The notes under the pieces: model-generated
The model's input: the letters and a program-made list of their open reading frames with translations, nothing else
What the model was told of the DNA's origin: nothing
The model's database searches: none
Translations under genes and position numbers: made by a program
Source of the DNA: Thermothielavioides terrestris NRRL 8126
Taxonomy: Eukaryota > Ascomycota > Sordariomycetes > Sordariales > Chaetomiaceae
Length of the DNA stretch: 64,000 nt
NCBI RefSeq assembly: GCF_000226115.1
Contig: NC_016462.1
Span: 2,046,001-2,110,000, forward strand
Direction: 5' to 3'
Shown here: one piece after another, positions 46,629 through 57,138 of the stretch
How positions within the stretch are numbered: the stretch's first letter is position 1
How the letters are laid out: the number at the start of each line of letters is the position of its first letter

Positions 46629-49600
46629 GTTCAACAGAGCGCCTAAATACATATAGGTTAAACAACTGAACTATAAAAAACCAAAATATAGGAAATCCTT
46701 GCGAACAGTAGGTTGTATAGGAGTAGGTTATATAAGGCTATAAGAAATTCTAAAGCGCGATTCTAGCTAATTAGAGCACTTAGATCTAGGGGAGATATAA
46801 ATTCTTGCCTATAGGAGCTCAAGCTTCCTTTTTCCTATATACATCCTCTTGTTTACGTATATAGTAGCTACTACTACTACTATTCCTAGCTCCCTAGAGC
46901 GTATAAGACTACTATACCTCTATACTTCGACATCTTCTTAGACGAATTGCCTATATCTTCGCCTACCCCTTCAGAGGAGGGTAATAGTACCAAAGAGCTT
47001 ATAGTAGAACCTACCACCCTATATACCGCTTCTAAAGAGCCTACTACACCTTCTTCTAACTAGTGCTATAGTCCCCTAGTCAAGTAAGTTATACGCTCTT
47101 CCTTCTAGCTCATTGCTATATCGCCCTAATATACCTTCTAGTTATATACTATAAATGACTATAGAGCGTAAGATCCTATACCTAGATTATATATACACTG
47201 CTCTTATAGACTTTTACGATAGAACCTACTACAACTATAATGGCTATAGTGTATACTACTAGCACTGTAAACGCTTCAACTATAGCTATAAGCCGATCCT
47301 ACCTACTATCGTAGAGAAAGTATAAGCTTTAACCGTAGCTATCAACGACTTCGACTAGAAGGTGAGTCTCTGCTATCCGCTACTCTATACCCTCTATTTG
47401 ACACTAAATAGGCTATAAAGAAGATTCGTCCTACGCTTCGTATACTCTTAAACGATCCCTAAGAGGTCGAGGAGGAGAGAGAGTAGGAGGATACGAATAT
47501 AGTAGAGCCGGTAGAGGAGTAGCCTTAGTAGTAGACGTAGAAGGTCCCTATAGCTATCTAGGGTAGAGCCCTAGATAACCCCCTTAGTTTTACGCCTATA
47601 GCGTTGACAAAGAGTAAGGTGTAGGAGGTACTCTCTAAGTAGGTGGAGAGCGACAAATTGGTTGATAACTAGGAACTAGAGCGGGTCGTTGTATAGATAA
47701 TGGAGCTAGTAGAGCGATTGGAGATATAGGCGAGGATCCTTTGGCTTTAGGGAAAGGTAGCAATAACAAAGCTCGTCAATCGCTAGAATACGTAGGGCAA
47801 GAGTATAGAACAATAGTAGTAGATAGTCTTTATAAAGAAGATAGTTGACTCCCTTGCTCTTTTCTTGCCTAACGTATATTTTAAAGGTTTAATAGAGCGT
47901 AGAAGTGCTTGAACTTCTACCTTAAAAGCTATTTCGTTAAACTGTCTATAGGCATCTATATAGTAGAGAGGTAAAGTACGTTGAACTACTTATTCTAATA
48001 CTCTTAGCGAAGCTATATATTATAAATATCTATATAGCGTAGGCGAGTATTGATCTTTATATACTCTCCTACTATAAGCCAAATCGTTTACTGATTGTTA
48101 TAGAAGATCCTTTAAAGCTCTCTAATCTTAAATGCAAGGTCCTTAAATAAGTGCTTTAGGGCGATTGTCTTAGCTATAGTAAACGATAGAGCTTTCAACT
48201 CTACCTTAGTAGAAGATATAGTAACGATATCTTACTATATAGCCTTCTAGGAGATCAACCTTCTAAAGAGCATTATAATATAGCTCTATAAAGAGCGTTG
48301 TATATCTAGATTATCGCTATATAATACGTTGGATACAATCTAAAGTATCTAGTAAATGCCTTTACTCCTATACTATATACTAAAGAAGCGTATAGTATAT
48401 AGATACTAAATGACTTGTTTCGCTACTTTAATATACTCTAGTCCTAGATTCATTAAGAATTAGGAGAGCTTTATAGCTATAAACGCGACGTCTAGTTAGA
48501 TTATAACTATAGAGTAGAGGATCGAGCCTATAAGCTCTTAGTACAGTTTAACTTATTTAGGGGACGCCTCTCTTTCGAACTTACGAAGCTCCTTTATAAG
48601 AAGAGGGATAGCTAAAGCGCTTATAATATTAGAGAGACTATACTTCTTTATAATCTTCTCGATATACTAGTTGTATACAAGCTAGATCTTATACGCTCTA
48701 TAGTTATAGATAACTTTGATCCTAAAGAAGTGCTTGATATCGCCCTACTTATATACCTTATACTTCGCCTTAATGCTCTTTATAATACGCTCTATAGCTA
48801 TAGCGTTATCTCGATAGTAAACTACTAAGAAGTTGTCGATATAGAAGATAAGGATTATCTTCTTCTTAGGGTCGAGGAATAGGCAAGGTTCTTCTATAGA
48901 GGGTTGTAAGCTAAGCTCTTTAAAAGTACTATAGAACTCATTGTACTATAGGAGTAGCGAGTCCTTTAGCCTATAGAGAGCCTTTAGGAGCTCTATATAG
49001 ATCCCTAGTTTCTTAAATCCGTCTAGAAGCTTATAAGTCACCTACTCTACGTCTAGCCTCCTTATATTTAGGAACGCCTATTTAACATCGAACTACTTTA
49101 CTTCGAGGTCGAAGTATATTGTAAGCGTTATAATAGTATAAAAAGAGTATATAGCGAGGGTAGCTATATATATATTCGCAATATTAATAGTGTCTTATAG
49201 ATCGCCTCGTATATAGATATACGCTTTGTACTTCTTAAGGTTACTATCCTTATCGAGCTTATAGTCGAATACCTATTTCAAGGGCAAAGGCTACGTTTTT
49301 ATATACTTTTGTTTGATCTTTCGCTATATTCCCTTGCTCGTCAAATTGCGGATCTCCTTATATATAGCCGCCTTGAACTCCTTCCTATACTCGTAGTTCT
49401 CTAAGTCTCTCTAGCTCTTTAGGAGAGGGGGGAGCTTAGTGTTGTAACGTGTCGTTGACATCTAGCTAGTAGCAGTAGTAAACACTATATATAAGGTTTA
49501 GAACAACTTTAGGAAGAGTGTCTTAATACCTTCCTAAGACGTAGGGAAGAGCGTCTCGTTGCTATCGTAGGCTTCCTAGGGAGTAGGATCTAGGTAATTA

Positions 49601-52600
49601 GTCTAGAACCTCAACTCTAAATTTTCCTATATTTCCAACGACCTAATAAAGAAAATGTATACGCGCTCTAAAGCTATATTTAGAGCTATATTCTTATACG
49701 CTTTTATAGAAGGCTTCTAAATTCGTATACTCCTTCTCGTAGATATAAAGGGCTCCTTAGGTTTATATCGCAGTTTTAGTACACTTAGTACTAATTTATT
49801 AGTCGAAGGTTACATTTATAGAGCTTTGTACCCTATAGGCTAAGCTTCCTACTTCGCTATATATTCTACTATATTATAGAATATATCCTCTTCCTCACTT
49901 TATAAAGCTAGAGGCTCTATAGATGAAGAAGCCTTATATTCGCTTTATAGAGCTAGGTGCTCTATAGGTAGAGAAGCTTTATGTTCGCTCTTAGGGGCAA
50001 CGCCTCGTAGGATGGCCATTACCGGCCCAAGGTCCCTAGATACTCTATTAGTCTCTAGAAGAGCACTAGAATCATCGACTAGACCCCTATTTCCGTTATT
50101 ACTTCTGTTTACAAGCTCTTTCTATAGCTAAGCCTATAGTTCTAGTGATATCTTAGAGGTCAAGAGTCTACTCTATATCTACGCTTCCCCTACCCCTAAG
50201 TCTTGACCTAGTAGTATACTTTCGCGCTTAGGAACTGTAATAGTAATAGACTCTAGCGTTGGTCCTCTGTATTTAAGTTCATAGAGCGTTCGAAGAATCG
50301 ACCTAGCGTCCTAGGTCTCTTCAACCCCCTTATCTAGGTGCTCTACTATATCTTTGACAATAGTAACTTTGTAAACTAGAAGCTCTTCCTTATCTAGATA
50401 GTAAAAGGTCCTCTCGTTGAACGTTATATTCCTTGTCACTATAACCTTATCGAGCTTAGGCACCTAGATATAGTAAATGTTAGATGCTCTATATCCAACT
50501 AGGTATCTAATTCGCCTATACGATTGTACTTTGAATTCTCTCTTCCAATGCCTAGCCTTATACTCTTTATCCAAGGGGTATACTCTATAGCTATATACGA
50601 AGATCCTAGACTAGTTGGGGCATAGATCCGTTGTCAACGTTTAGTAGAAGGTCGGTTTCTACTAGCGAAAGTAGTTCTTAAACTAGGAGTAGAGTACCTC
50701 GTTAAAGTTCCAAAGACTATGAGCATAGCTAGGCGAAATAGTATATAAGAAGGCCGCTACCTTTATACCCTTTGGCCAAAGCTTTGTAGGTAGGTTCACG
50801 TTAATAAGTATCTTTATATTCTTTAGCTATAAAACTTGTCCTATACACTTTAACGCTCTATTTAGCTATAGTATATATATTAGTGTAAGCTCTAAGTCGA
50901 TACCTTCGTCGTATATCTAGAGCTAGTAAGTTGTTGGTTAGCGATCTTCTAGTACAATGACTCCTATATCGTTGTCCTAGCGGATCTTATAGACGTTGAG
51001 TCCCTATTGCCGTTTAACCTAGCGTTTAAAAGCTCTAATAGTGTTGAAGAGCTCGATTTAACCCTTGTTAAAGAGTATAAAAGCCTAGATCCGTCTATTG
51101 AATTCGTCCTTAATTGTAAGGAGGTACTAGGAACTATTAAACCTAGGAGGGAATAAGAAGAGGTCCTAGGAGATGCACTAGAACGGCTATAAAGCACAAT
51201 GCTCTGTCTTATAAAGCGTATTATACTCCCTAGTATACAATAGAGTGTATACCTTATATTCGATCGTCGATGTTCCTTAGATCTTAATGTTCTTTATACT
51301 CTACGCTAATGCCTAAAGAGCTTTCTAACCTAGATATCTAGATCTCTTATACTAAAGCTCCTTAGTATCTTCTCTCTCTTAAAGTATATATAACGTATAT
51401 GACCTTATATTATCTTTATAAACAACTATATTTACTGTTACTAAGCCTATAAAGCTCTATAAAGGTTGGAGAGTATAAAAGTAAAAGGAAAGGTTCTTCG
51501 ATTTAAGGAAAACTATATTGAACTTATAAACCAACTACTTAACCTTTATACTCTTTTTAAGCGTTCTATACTATAGAGAACAGTCTAGACCTAAATACTA
51601 AATACTAGCTATATATAGAGTAGTCTTTAATACAATATTAATATAAAAGCCCTCTACTATAGCGACGTTCTTCAAATAGAGGTCTATAGTTCTTTTCCTC
51701 TACTCTCTATCTAGCACTCCTTTTATAATACGCTCTCCTCTTCCCGAAATAAGAAAAGTAGTAGTGCCTACTTCTATATAGTTATCGTCTCCTAATAGTA
51801 CGAAAATACTAGGAACTAGGAGCTTCTTGTCATTAACGATATATAGAGCGGTATAGTTGTCGAGGAGAGTGCTCTAAAAAAGCTAGTAGATAACAATAAT
51901 CGAGAATATAAATAGGTAGTAAGCTCCTTTGCTTAGAAGGCTTAGGTCGATAATAGTGTAGACGACCTTATTAGGAGAAGCTAATCTAGAGTTCCTCTAC
52001 TCTATAGAGCTAGAGCTATACTGCTTTTAGAGGCTCTCTTAAAGGGAATTCTACTTTAGTTCGTTAAAGCGCTTTCTAATCTTGGTAATCTATACTTCTA
52101 AAAGCTTATAGTAGCCCTTCTCTACCCTAGTAATTACTATCTAAAGAAACTAGTACTCTACTAGCTTCTACCTATACTTGCTATTAGCCTTATAAAGATA
52201 TAAGTAGAGCCTCGAGCTATAAAAGCCTATACTATCTATAGAACTATTGCCTTAAGCTACTCCTAAAGAGGTAAATACATTATAGCTAAGCCCCTTAGTA
52301 GTAGTATTGTCGATCTAAATACCGAGGCGAATGCCTAGCTCTTTGAGAGTAGGAATCGAGCGCCCCTAGGCTTCGAGTACTTTAATCTTAGAGAGCTAGT
52401 AATAAGCCTAGTCTAGGGCAATCCGGTAACTGACCGCCTTGATAAGGTGTTTAGATGCTCTAGGTCCGACCACTTTAGGGATACCGAAGCTCTTCGTATA
52501 TAGGTACGCTTCGTTCTAAGAGTAGTACTACTTATATAGGTTAACACCTACTCTATACGCCTCTTATAGTACTATTATATATTGTTGAGCAACTAAATCT

Positions 52601-53158
52601 TCAACAAAAGTATCGGAGGGCGTAAGCTACTTACAAAGCTTATAAATAAGAGCTTAGAGATTACTAAGTCTAGCGTTCGAAATAACGATATATATAGCGT
52701 TGAGTAGAGGTCGGTGAATAAAGTATATAATCTACTAGAGGATAAACAAATATAACTTCATTCTACTCTCCTAGATAGCTATAAATATAAGGTATTCCTT
52801 ATATATAGCTTCGAACTTAGTAGCAACCTTTTGTTCAATAGGAGCTAGGGCTTAGTCTATAGGGACATCTAATTCCTTAGTGCGCTTCTTACAAAGCTCT
52901 TCGACTACTTTATCTTCTAAAAGAACTTTCAGTCGTTTATCCTAAGGCTCGTCGAAAGTATCTAGATCATATTCGTCCTAGATGCCATTGCTCGTAGCTA
53001 CGAGCTTAAGCTCTATAAACCACTTAGTCTAATCTACGTAGGACTGGAGCGTGATAGTTGAGCTACTCTCGATAGTCGTTATATTGAGGTATAGAGCGTA
53101 AGAAAAGGAGAGAGAGAGAGAGAGCTTACTATAGGTTACTAGCTATATACAATTATAG

Positions 53159-53176
53159 AGCGCCTAGGCTTATAAT
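53159..53176 (-). other. Primer-binding site, probably half-initiator-tRNA type
   Basis: Directly inside the 5' LTR the minus strand reads ATTATAAGCCTAGGCGCT. With one TG-to-TA change it is complementary to the anticodon arm of an initiator tRNA-Met (..TAGGCTCATAA..). Copia of Drosophila and Ty5 prime on the cleaved half of this tRNA. The tRNA sequence is from memory. Confidence 0.5.
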
Positions 53177-53377
53177 TGATACGCTATAGCGAGCTACGAG
53201 GTATAGATACAACGGTAGGATCGTAGTAGAGTATCGGGATGAAAAGAGAGAGTACGTTGTTCCAGTACAAAGGAGAGCTAAAGACTGAACAGAGCGTGGT
53301 ATATATATATCCAGGAGTGGGGAAGCCATGGCCAGTGCGCTGTGCCAAGCTCTGAGCCCCTTACCCCTGACGTGACA
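53177..53377 (-). repeat. Right LTR (5' LTR of the element), 201 bp
   Basis: Eight T/A substitutions relative to the left copy, all within its first 132 bp, on the side facing the element interior. Every difference is a CpA or TpG turned into TpA. Confidence 0.93.
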
Positions 53378-53382
53378 ATTGA
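53378..53382. repeat. Target-site duplication, right copy
   Basis: ATTGA following the right LTR; pairs with 46411-46415. Confidence 0.9.
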
Positions 53383-54087
53383 CCCATCTCAGGCGAGTGT
53401 CTTGGGACCACAGGGTGTCAAAAGTCCGTAGTAACCGGGCAGGGACAACAGCAGATCGAGTGGGTTTTTGATGGGAATAGGGGAAGCTCGCGTCTTTGGA
53501 TATGTCTCAACGTCTACGTCGAGCCAAAGCTTTGCGGAACCTCGTCTGTCTTAAATGCATTCAGACCTCATTGAGGCCATCTATGTCTCCTTCACACCAT
53601 TTGAGAGAGGGCCCCTCCGATGGGCGCATCTTGTCGCATGAGGCGCCCAGTCTCCCAACAGGCTCACCATCATTTCCCTCTTGAGTTCATGCGAAGTAAC
53701 TGTCTCAAACTGACGGACCGGACATATCTTCATTCGTCCTCGAGAGCTGCGAGCGCATGTGGCTTGCGGTGGGTGACCGGGGCACAGGCTGGCTCCGCGC
53801 TTCCGGGAACGAGCGTCCAATCTCATTCAGGAACCGAGAAACAGAGCGCGCGCTTATCGATTTAGGCCCGACACCTCCCTGCAGCAGCAGCAGTGATAAG
53901 CTACCTTAGACGCCGACCAGCCCTGACGAACGCGACCTTTTGAACAGTCGCCACGGCGCGCAGATTTTGGCTTCAACAACTGTGAGCCCGACTTCCAACG
54001 CTTCTCCTGTCATCACACATTGCTTGTCTCTCGCCCTCGACGCACCATTCACCGCACGATTCACAGACACATTCCAAGACAACCAAA
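53383..54087. other. Separated 5' end of the interrupted gene and divergent promoter
   Basis: 53385-53387 is the ATG of the gene whose body is at 45695-46415 (purine at -3, G at +4). The rest is the 700-bp divergent interval shared with the plus-strand gene at 54088. No other gene seen. Confidence 0.6.
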
Positions 54088-54687
54088 ATGTTCAGCTTCG
54101 CTCGTCGCCTTCTCCAGCCCTTTCGGCTGAAACGAGAAGCAGCTTCTTCCGCTGGCCAAGGCTTCGAGAGACCGCCGACCGTCGCCTGGCTCTTGGCTCA
54201 CCGAGCCGAATGCTCAGGAGAACGAGCCCGGACAAAGGGCGCTACGCCTACAGCATCCTTGTACCGCATGTATGAGTACCTGGTTCTCGGGTACATCACC
54301 GGTTTGCGAACAGAGATCGAGTACTTTTTTAATCAGCCATCATGGGCCGTCTCGGCGATTCCGGATCCCGAGGACCCCGACCCCGAGCGATACGCCATCC
54401 TTGCTGTCTTGCCGTACTACCTCGTCATTGCATTCAACCGCCTGATAGAGCGCGGCTTGCCGCGGGGAAGTCCTGCGATCATTGCCGGGGAAGCAGTAGA
54501 GGAGGAACTGAGGGCTCGCGAGGTAGTCTTGGAGCAAGAACCACCTTGGGCTGCCAAGGTACCACCGCTGCCGAATGCTTTGACTATACCGGACGGATCC
54601 AACAGGGAGCCCGAAGAGGAGACGAGGAGCAAGCGGTTCTTGGACATGAACATCATTGTGGAGGAACCCCACGTGCTATTCGTCTGA
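54088..54687 (+). CDS. Uncharacterised 199-residue fungal protein
   Basis: Single exon. Starts MFSFARRLLQPFRLKREAAS, an Arg-rich, acid-free N-terminus that could be a mitochondrial presequence. A hydrophobic stretch (YAILAVLPYYLVIAFNRLI, about residues 111-129) could be one membrane segment or a buried helix. It continues with an acidic/Pro segment and ends in LDMNIIVEEPHVLFV, a sharp hydrophobic C-terminus that looks conserved. Codon use and ATG context are normal for the genome. It is divergent from the transposon-interrupted gene, 700 bp away. I do not recognise the family. Confidence 0.65.
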   Translation: MFSFARRLLQPFRLKREAASSAGQGFERPPTVAWLLAHRAECSGERARTKGATPTASLYRMYEYLVLGYITGLRTEIEYFFNQPSWAVSAIPDPEDPDPERYAILAVLPYYLVIAFNRLIERGLPRGSPAIIAGEAVEEELRAREVVLEQEPPWAAKVPPLPNALTIPDGSNREPEEETRSKRFLDMNIIVEEPHVLFV

Positions 54688-55041
54688 GGAGAAATCTGGC
54701 AAGGCTTGCTGGCCCACTGGACGGCTGTGCGATAGTGGTCTCAACTGTTCTTGTCTCAATCATCGTGGTCTTACCGTTGCACTCGACTGGCTATCAAACA
54801 GACCCCGTCTTTGCTCGCTTGTTGCTGCCGTTGTTGTTGGTGCTTAACATCCGGTGCGGGGCCACGCAGTGGCCCCACGAGATGCCTTAACTGTGGCATG
54901 TGTGGACACGCTGAGCTGGATACATACAAAAAGAGGAGCCCTCCCTCGTACAGTCCATACAGCGACTCTAGCCCATAGGGCACCTTTGGCAGCGTGCCAG
55001 CCGCCATGTTAGCCGCTACCCTGCCTTTGCTTGCAAAAGTC
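54688..55041. other. Intergenic, between convergent genes
   Basis: 354 bp; nothing recognised. Confidence 0.5.
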
Positions 55042-55974
55042 CTAAATGACCACCTTGATCGGCCGCCGCCGCTCGTTGTCGCGTAGGCCGCCTACAATCG
55101 CCGCGTTGACCAGCAAGCATTTTGCCTCGACCTCGGTCCGGAAGAGCGCGCGCATGAACTCGTTCAGCGTCCGCAAGAGATTCCAGATCCCGCCGCCGGC
55201 GATCACAGTGCGTTCGTAGGCCTCCTGTAACGCGTCAAACCGCAGCCACTCGGTGCCGGCCCCCTCGTGGACATGCCCGAAGACGTGCAGCCTCGGCCGG
55301 ACCCGCCAGAGCTCCCGCAGCAGGTGCACGCAGCCCAGGCGCAGCAGGTCGAGGTGCGCCCTTGGAGGACCGTGGGTCACCAGGACGTCGACGTCTCGCG
55401 GTACTGTCCCGGCCCAGACGTCATCGCCGCGCGGGTACTGGAAGGCCCAGTTGCCGTGCCGGGCCGAGTAGGGGCTGCCGTAAACGCGCAGCCGGCGACC
55501 GTTGGGACAGGTGACGGTTGTGCTTGCGTTCTCCAAGTAGATGATATCCCCCCAGTCGACTGCCGTGCGCTCCGAGACGACCGCGTTTCCGGCGCCCCGT
55601 CGCTCATTGATATCCTGGCCCGGATCGAGCAGCAGGTCGTGGTTGCCCGCGACGACGATCTTGACGGGATGGGGCTGGGCCCGCAGCCAGGCTACGGCCT
55701 CCCGGAGTTCTCGGGCCGTGCCAGACTGCGTCAGGTCGCCGGCGTGGATGAGCACGTCGCCGTCTGGGAGCGCGGGCTGGCTGTTGTGCGTGTCGGACAC
55801 GCACACGACCGAGACGGGGTCGACCACGGGCTGGGCGGGAAGGGGTGGCCGCCACGTGTAGAGCGCGCGGGCGAGAAAGACGCAGGGCTGGGCCAGGAAC
55901 TGCTCCCAGATGCTGGGCCGCGGACGGTGGAGCAGCGCTTCGAGGCCGGTGCGCTTCCTGCCGAAGAGCGGCAT
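55042..55974 (-). CDS. Calcineurin-like metallophosphoesterase (MPPED-type)
   Basis: 310 residues from the ATG at 55972-55974 (MPLFGRKRTGLEALLHRPRP); the frame stays open upstream but lacks a better start. Binuclear metal site motifs are all present in order: VCVSDTHNSQ, IHAGDLTQSGT, VVAGNHDLLLD, LVTHGPPRAHLD and HVFGHVHEGAG. This set matches the small MPPED1/MPPED2-like phosphodiesterases common in filamentous fungi. A Pro/Arg N-terminal extension precedes the domain. Cytosolic; the substrate is not predictable. The C-terminus ends basic (NERRRPIKVVI). Confidence 0.9.
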   Translation of the reverse strand: MPLFGRKRTGLEALLHRPRPSIWEQFLAQPCVFLARALYTWRPPLPAQPVVDPVSVVCVSDTHNSQPALPDGDVLIHAGDLTQSGTARELREAVAWLRAQPHPVKIVVAGNHDLLLDPGQDINERRGAGNAVVSERTAVDWGDIIYLENASTTVTCPNGRRLRVYGSPYSARHGNWAFQYPRGDDVWAGTVPRDVDVLVTHGPPRAHLDLLRLGCVHLLRELWRVRPRLHVFGHVHEGAGTEWLRFDALQEAYERTVIAGGGIWNLLRTLNEFMRALFRTEVEAKCLLVNAAIVGGLRDNERRRPIKVVI

Positions 55975-57138
55975 GATGGAAGTGGGCTTCCCTTCTTCTG
56001 AGGCCAAGCAAGAATGATGTTGGTTCTGCAGTAAATGAGTTAGATAGAGCAGCGAGCCCAGACACGGCCGCCCTGGGTTTGAGAATGAGACACCGTGTTG
56101 GTTGTTGCCTGATGTCCACGTTGTTGTCGTTGTCATTGAATGTGAAAGTCGGCAACAACCGCACATACCCTAACCCTGGAATCCATGTCTCTATTGGCCC
56201 CTCTCACATTCTCACCGCTTGGGTCGGGCCGCCAGGAGCACCCGCGCGCCAACACAAGACAACTTCTTTGTATGTAGCCCGTATGTAGACGGGTGTGATC
56301 CTAGCCCTATCATCTATATAACCGTCTGGAGCCGCTGGGTGGCCACCGGGTGCCCCAGCGGTCCTGCGCTTCGGCTTATCACGTCGACGAACTCTCTGGT
56401 TTTGCTGCGGATCCGGAAGAGAACAGAACGAGAAAGCAAGGGGAGATCACGACGTGAGCGTGGGTTTGGGTGTGGGACATTCATCGATGCTTGTTCCGGT
56501 CTTGGCCAAGTTTCCTGCTGTCGATCAGACTTACAAACACCCATCCCATCCCTTCATAAACCAATCGATTAAGCTCTGGCCGCCTTAGTCCTGGTAGACA
56601 GACAGATGGCTTGCCTGTTGTGCCCAGTCATCGATTATTGTAGTTATGTATGTACAACATCAGAGCGCGCTGTTGTGCTCGTGCTTCTGTGGAGGCCCAG
56701 AAGCTGTCCGCCTCTCGAGAGGGACTTGCCGTTCTGGGGGAGCAAAGCCATCCATAACAAGTATATTTCAAATGGACTGGGGTCCTTTTGCGGACGTCGA
56801 AGGCCAATCCACTCTTGAGGGAGCTTGAAGATGGCTGGCTTGAAGGGCTCTGGTTTCAAACAGCAAGCAATGCCTGGCAGGGCGCAAGACGAACGGCTCA
56901 CATTGCATGCTCTCCCCAACACAGCTCGACGCCTTCCGACACTTTTGACTGAATGATTCCTTATCTATAATTACAGCCTCGCGCCTAATGTGTTGTTTGT
57001 CGCAAGTCCACCTGAACGCCGAGAGCATTCTCATGTCAAAACCCAGCCAACCTAGTCCAGCCCTCCTCCATGGTTCCCACACAATTAGCAAACTGCCCCC
57101 CATCCTCCTTCCGGCACCAAATAACCAACTAACCAGCA
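55975..57138. other. Intergenic, 1.2 kb
   Basis: Promoter of the metallophosphoesterase and 3' flank of SF3B2. Frames here are shadows of neighbouring coding sequence or short. No RNA gene seen. Confidence 0.5.

Larger units (their letters stand above)
46416..53377 (-). mobile_element. Ty1/copia-type LTR retrotransposon, RIP-inactivated
   Basis: 6962 bp bounded by 201-bp direct LTRs (TG..CA) and a 5-bp target duplication. Minus-strand order from the right LTR: a primer-binding site, a gag-like region (about 53100-52000, with a W-F-x-x-L..NG pattern), an integrase-like region (about 51500-50600), reverse transcriptase (about 49400-48780, with ALYRLK and a YIDN version of the YVDD box near 48830), a conserved ELIGSILYS segment (about 48530), RNase H (about 48350-47900), then about 1.3 kb of extra DNA before a polypurine tract at the left LTR. 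Integrase precedes RT, which defines copia. The reading frames are full of TAG/TAA at Trp and Gln positions and the DNA is extremely TpA-rich with few CpA/TpG, the hallmark of repeat-induced point mutation. No functional protein can be made. Confidence 0.92.

Noticed and set aside
47950..48650. Protein-like plus-strand reading inside the retrotransposon
   Set aside because: The minus strand here clearly encodes the copia RT-RNase H segment (ELIGSILYS, YLYTIRFF-type motifs), so the plus reading is a shadow.
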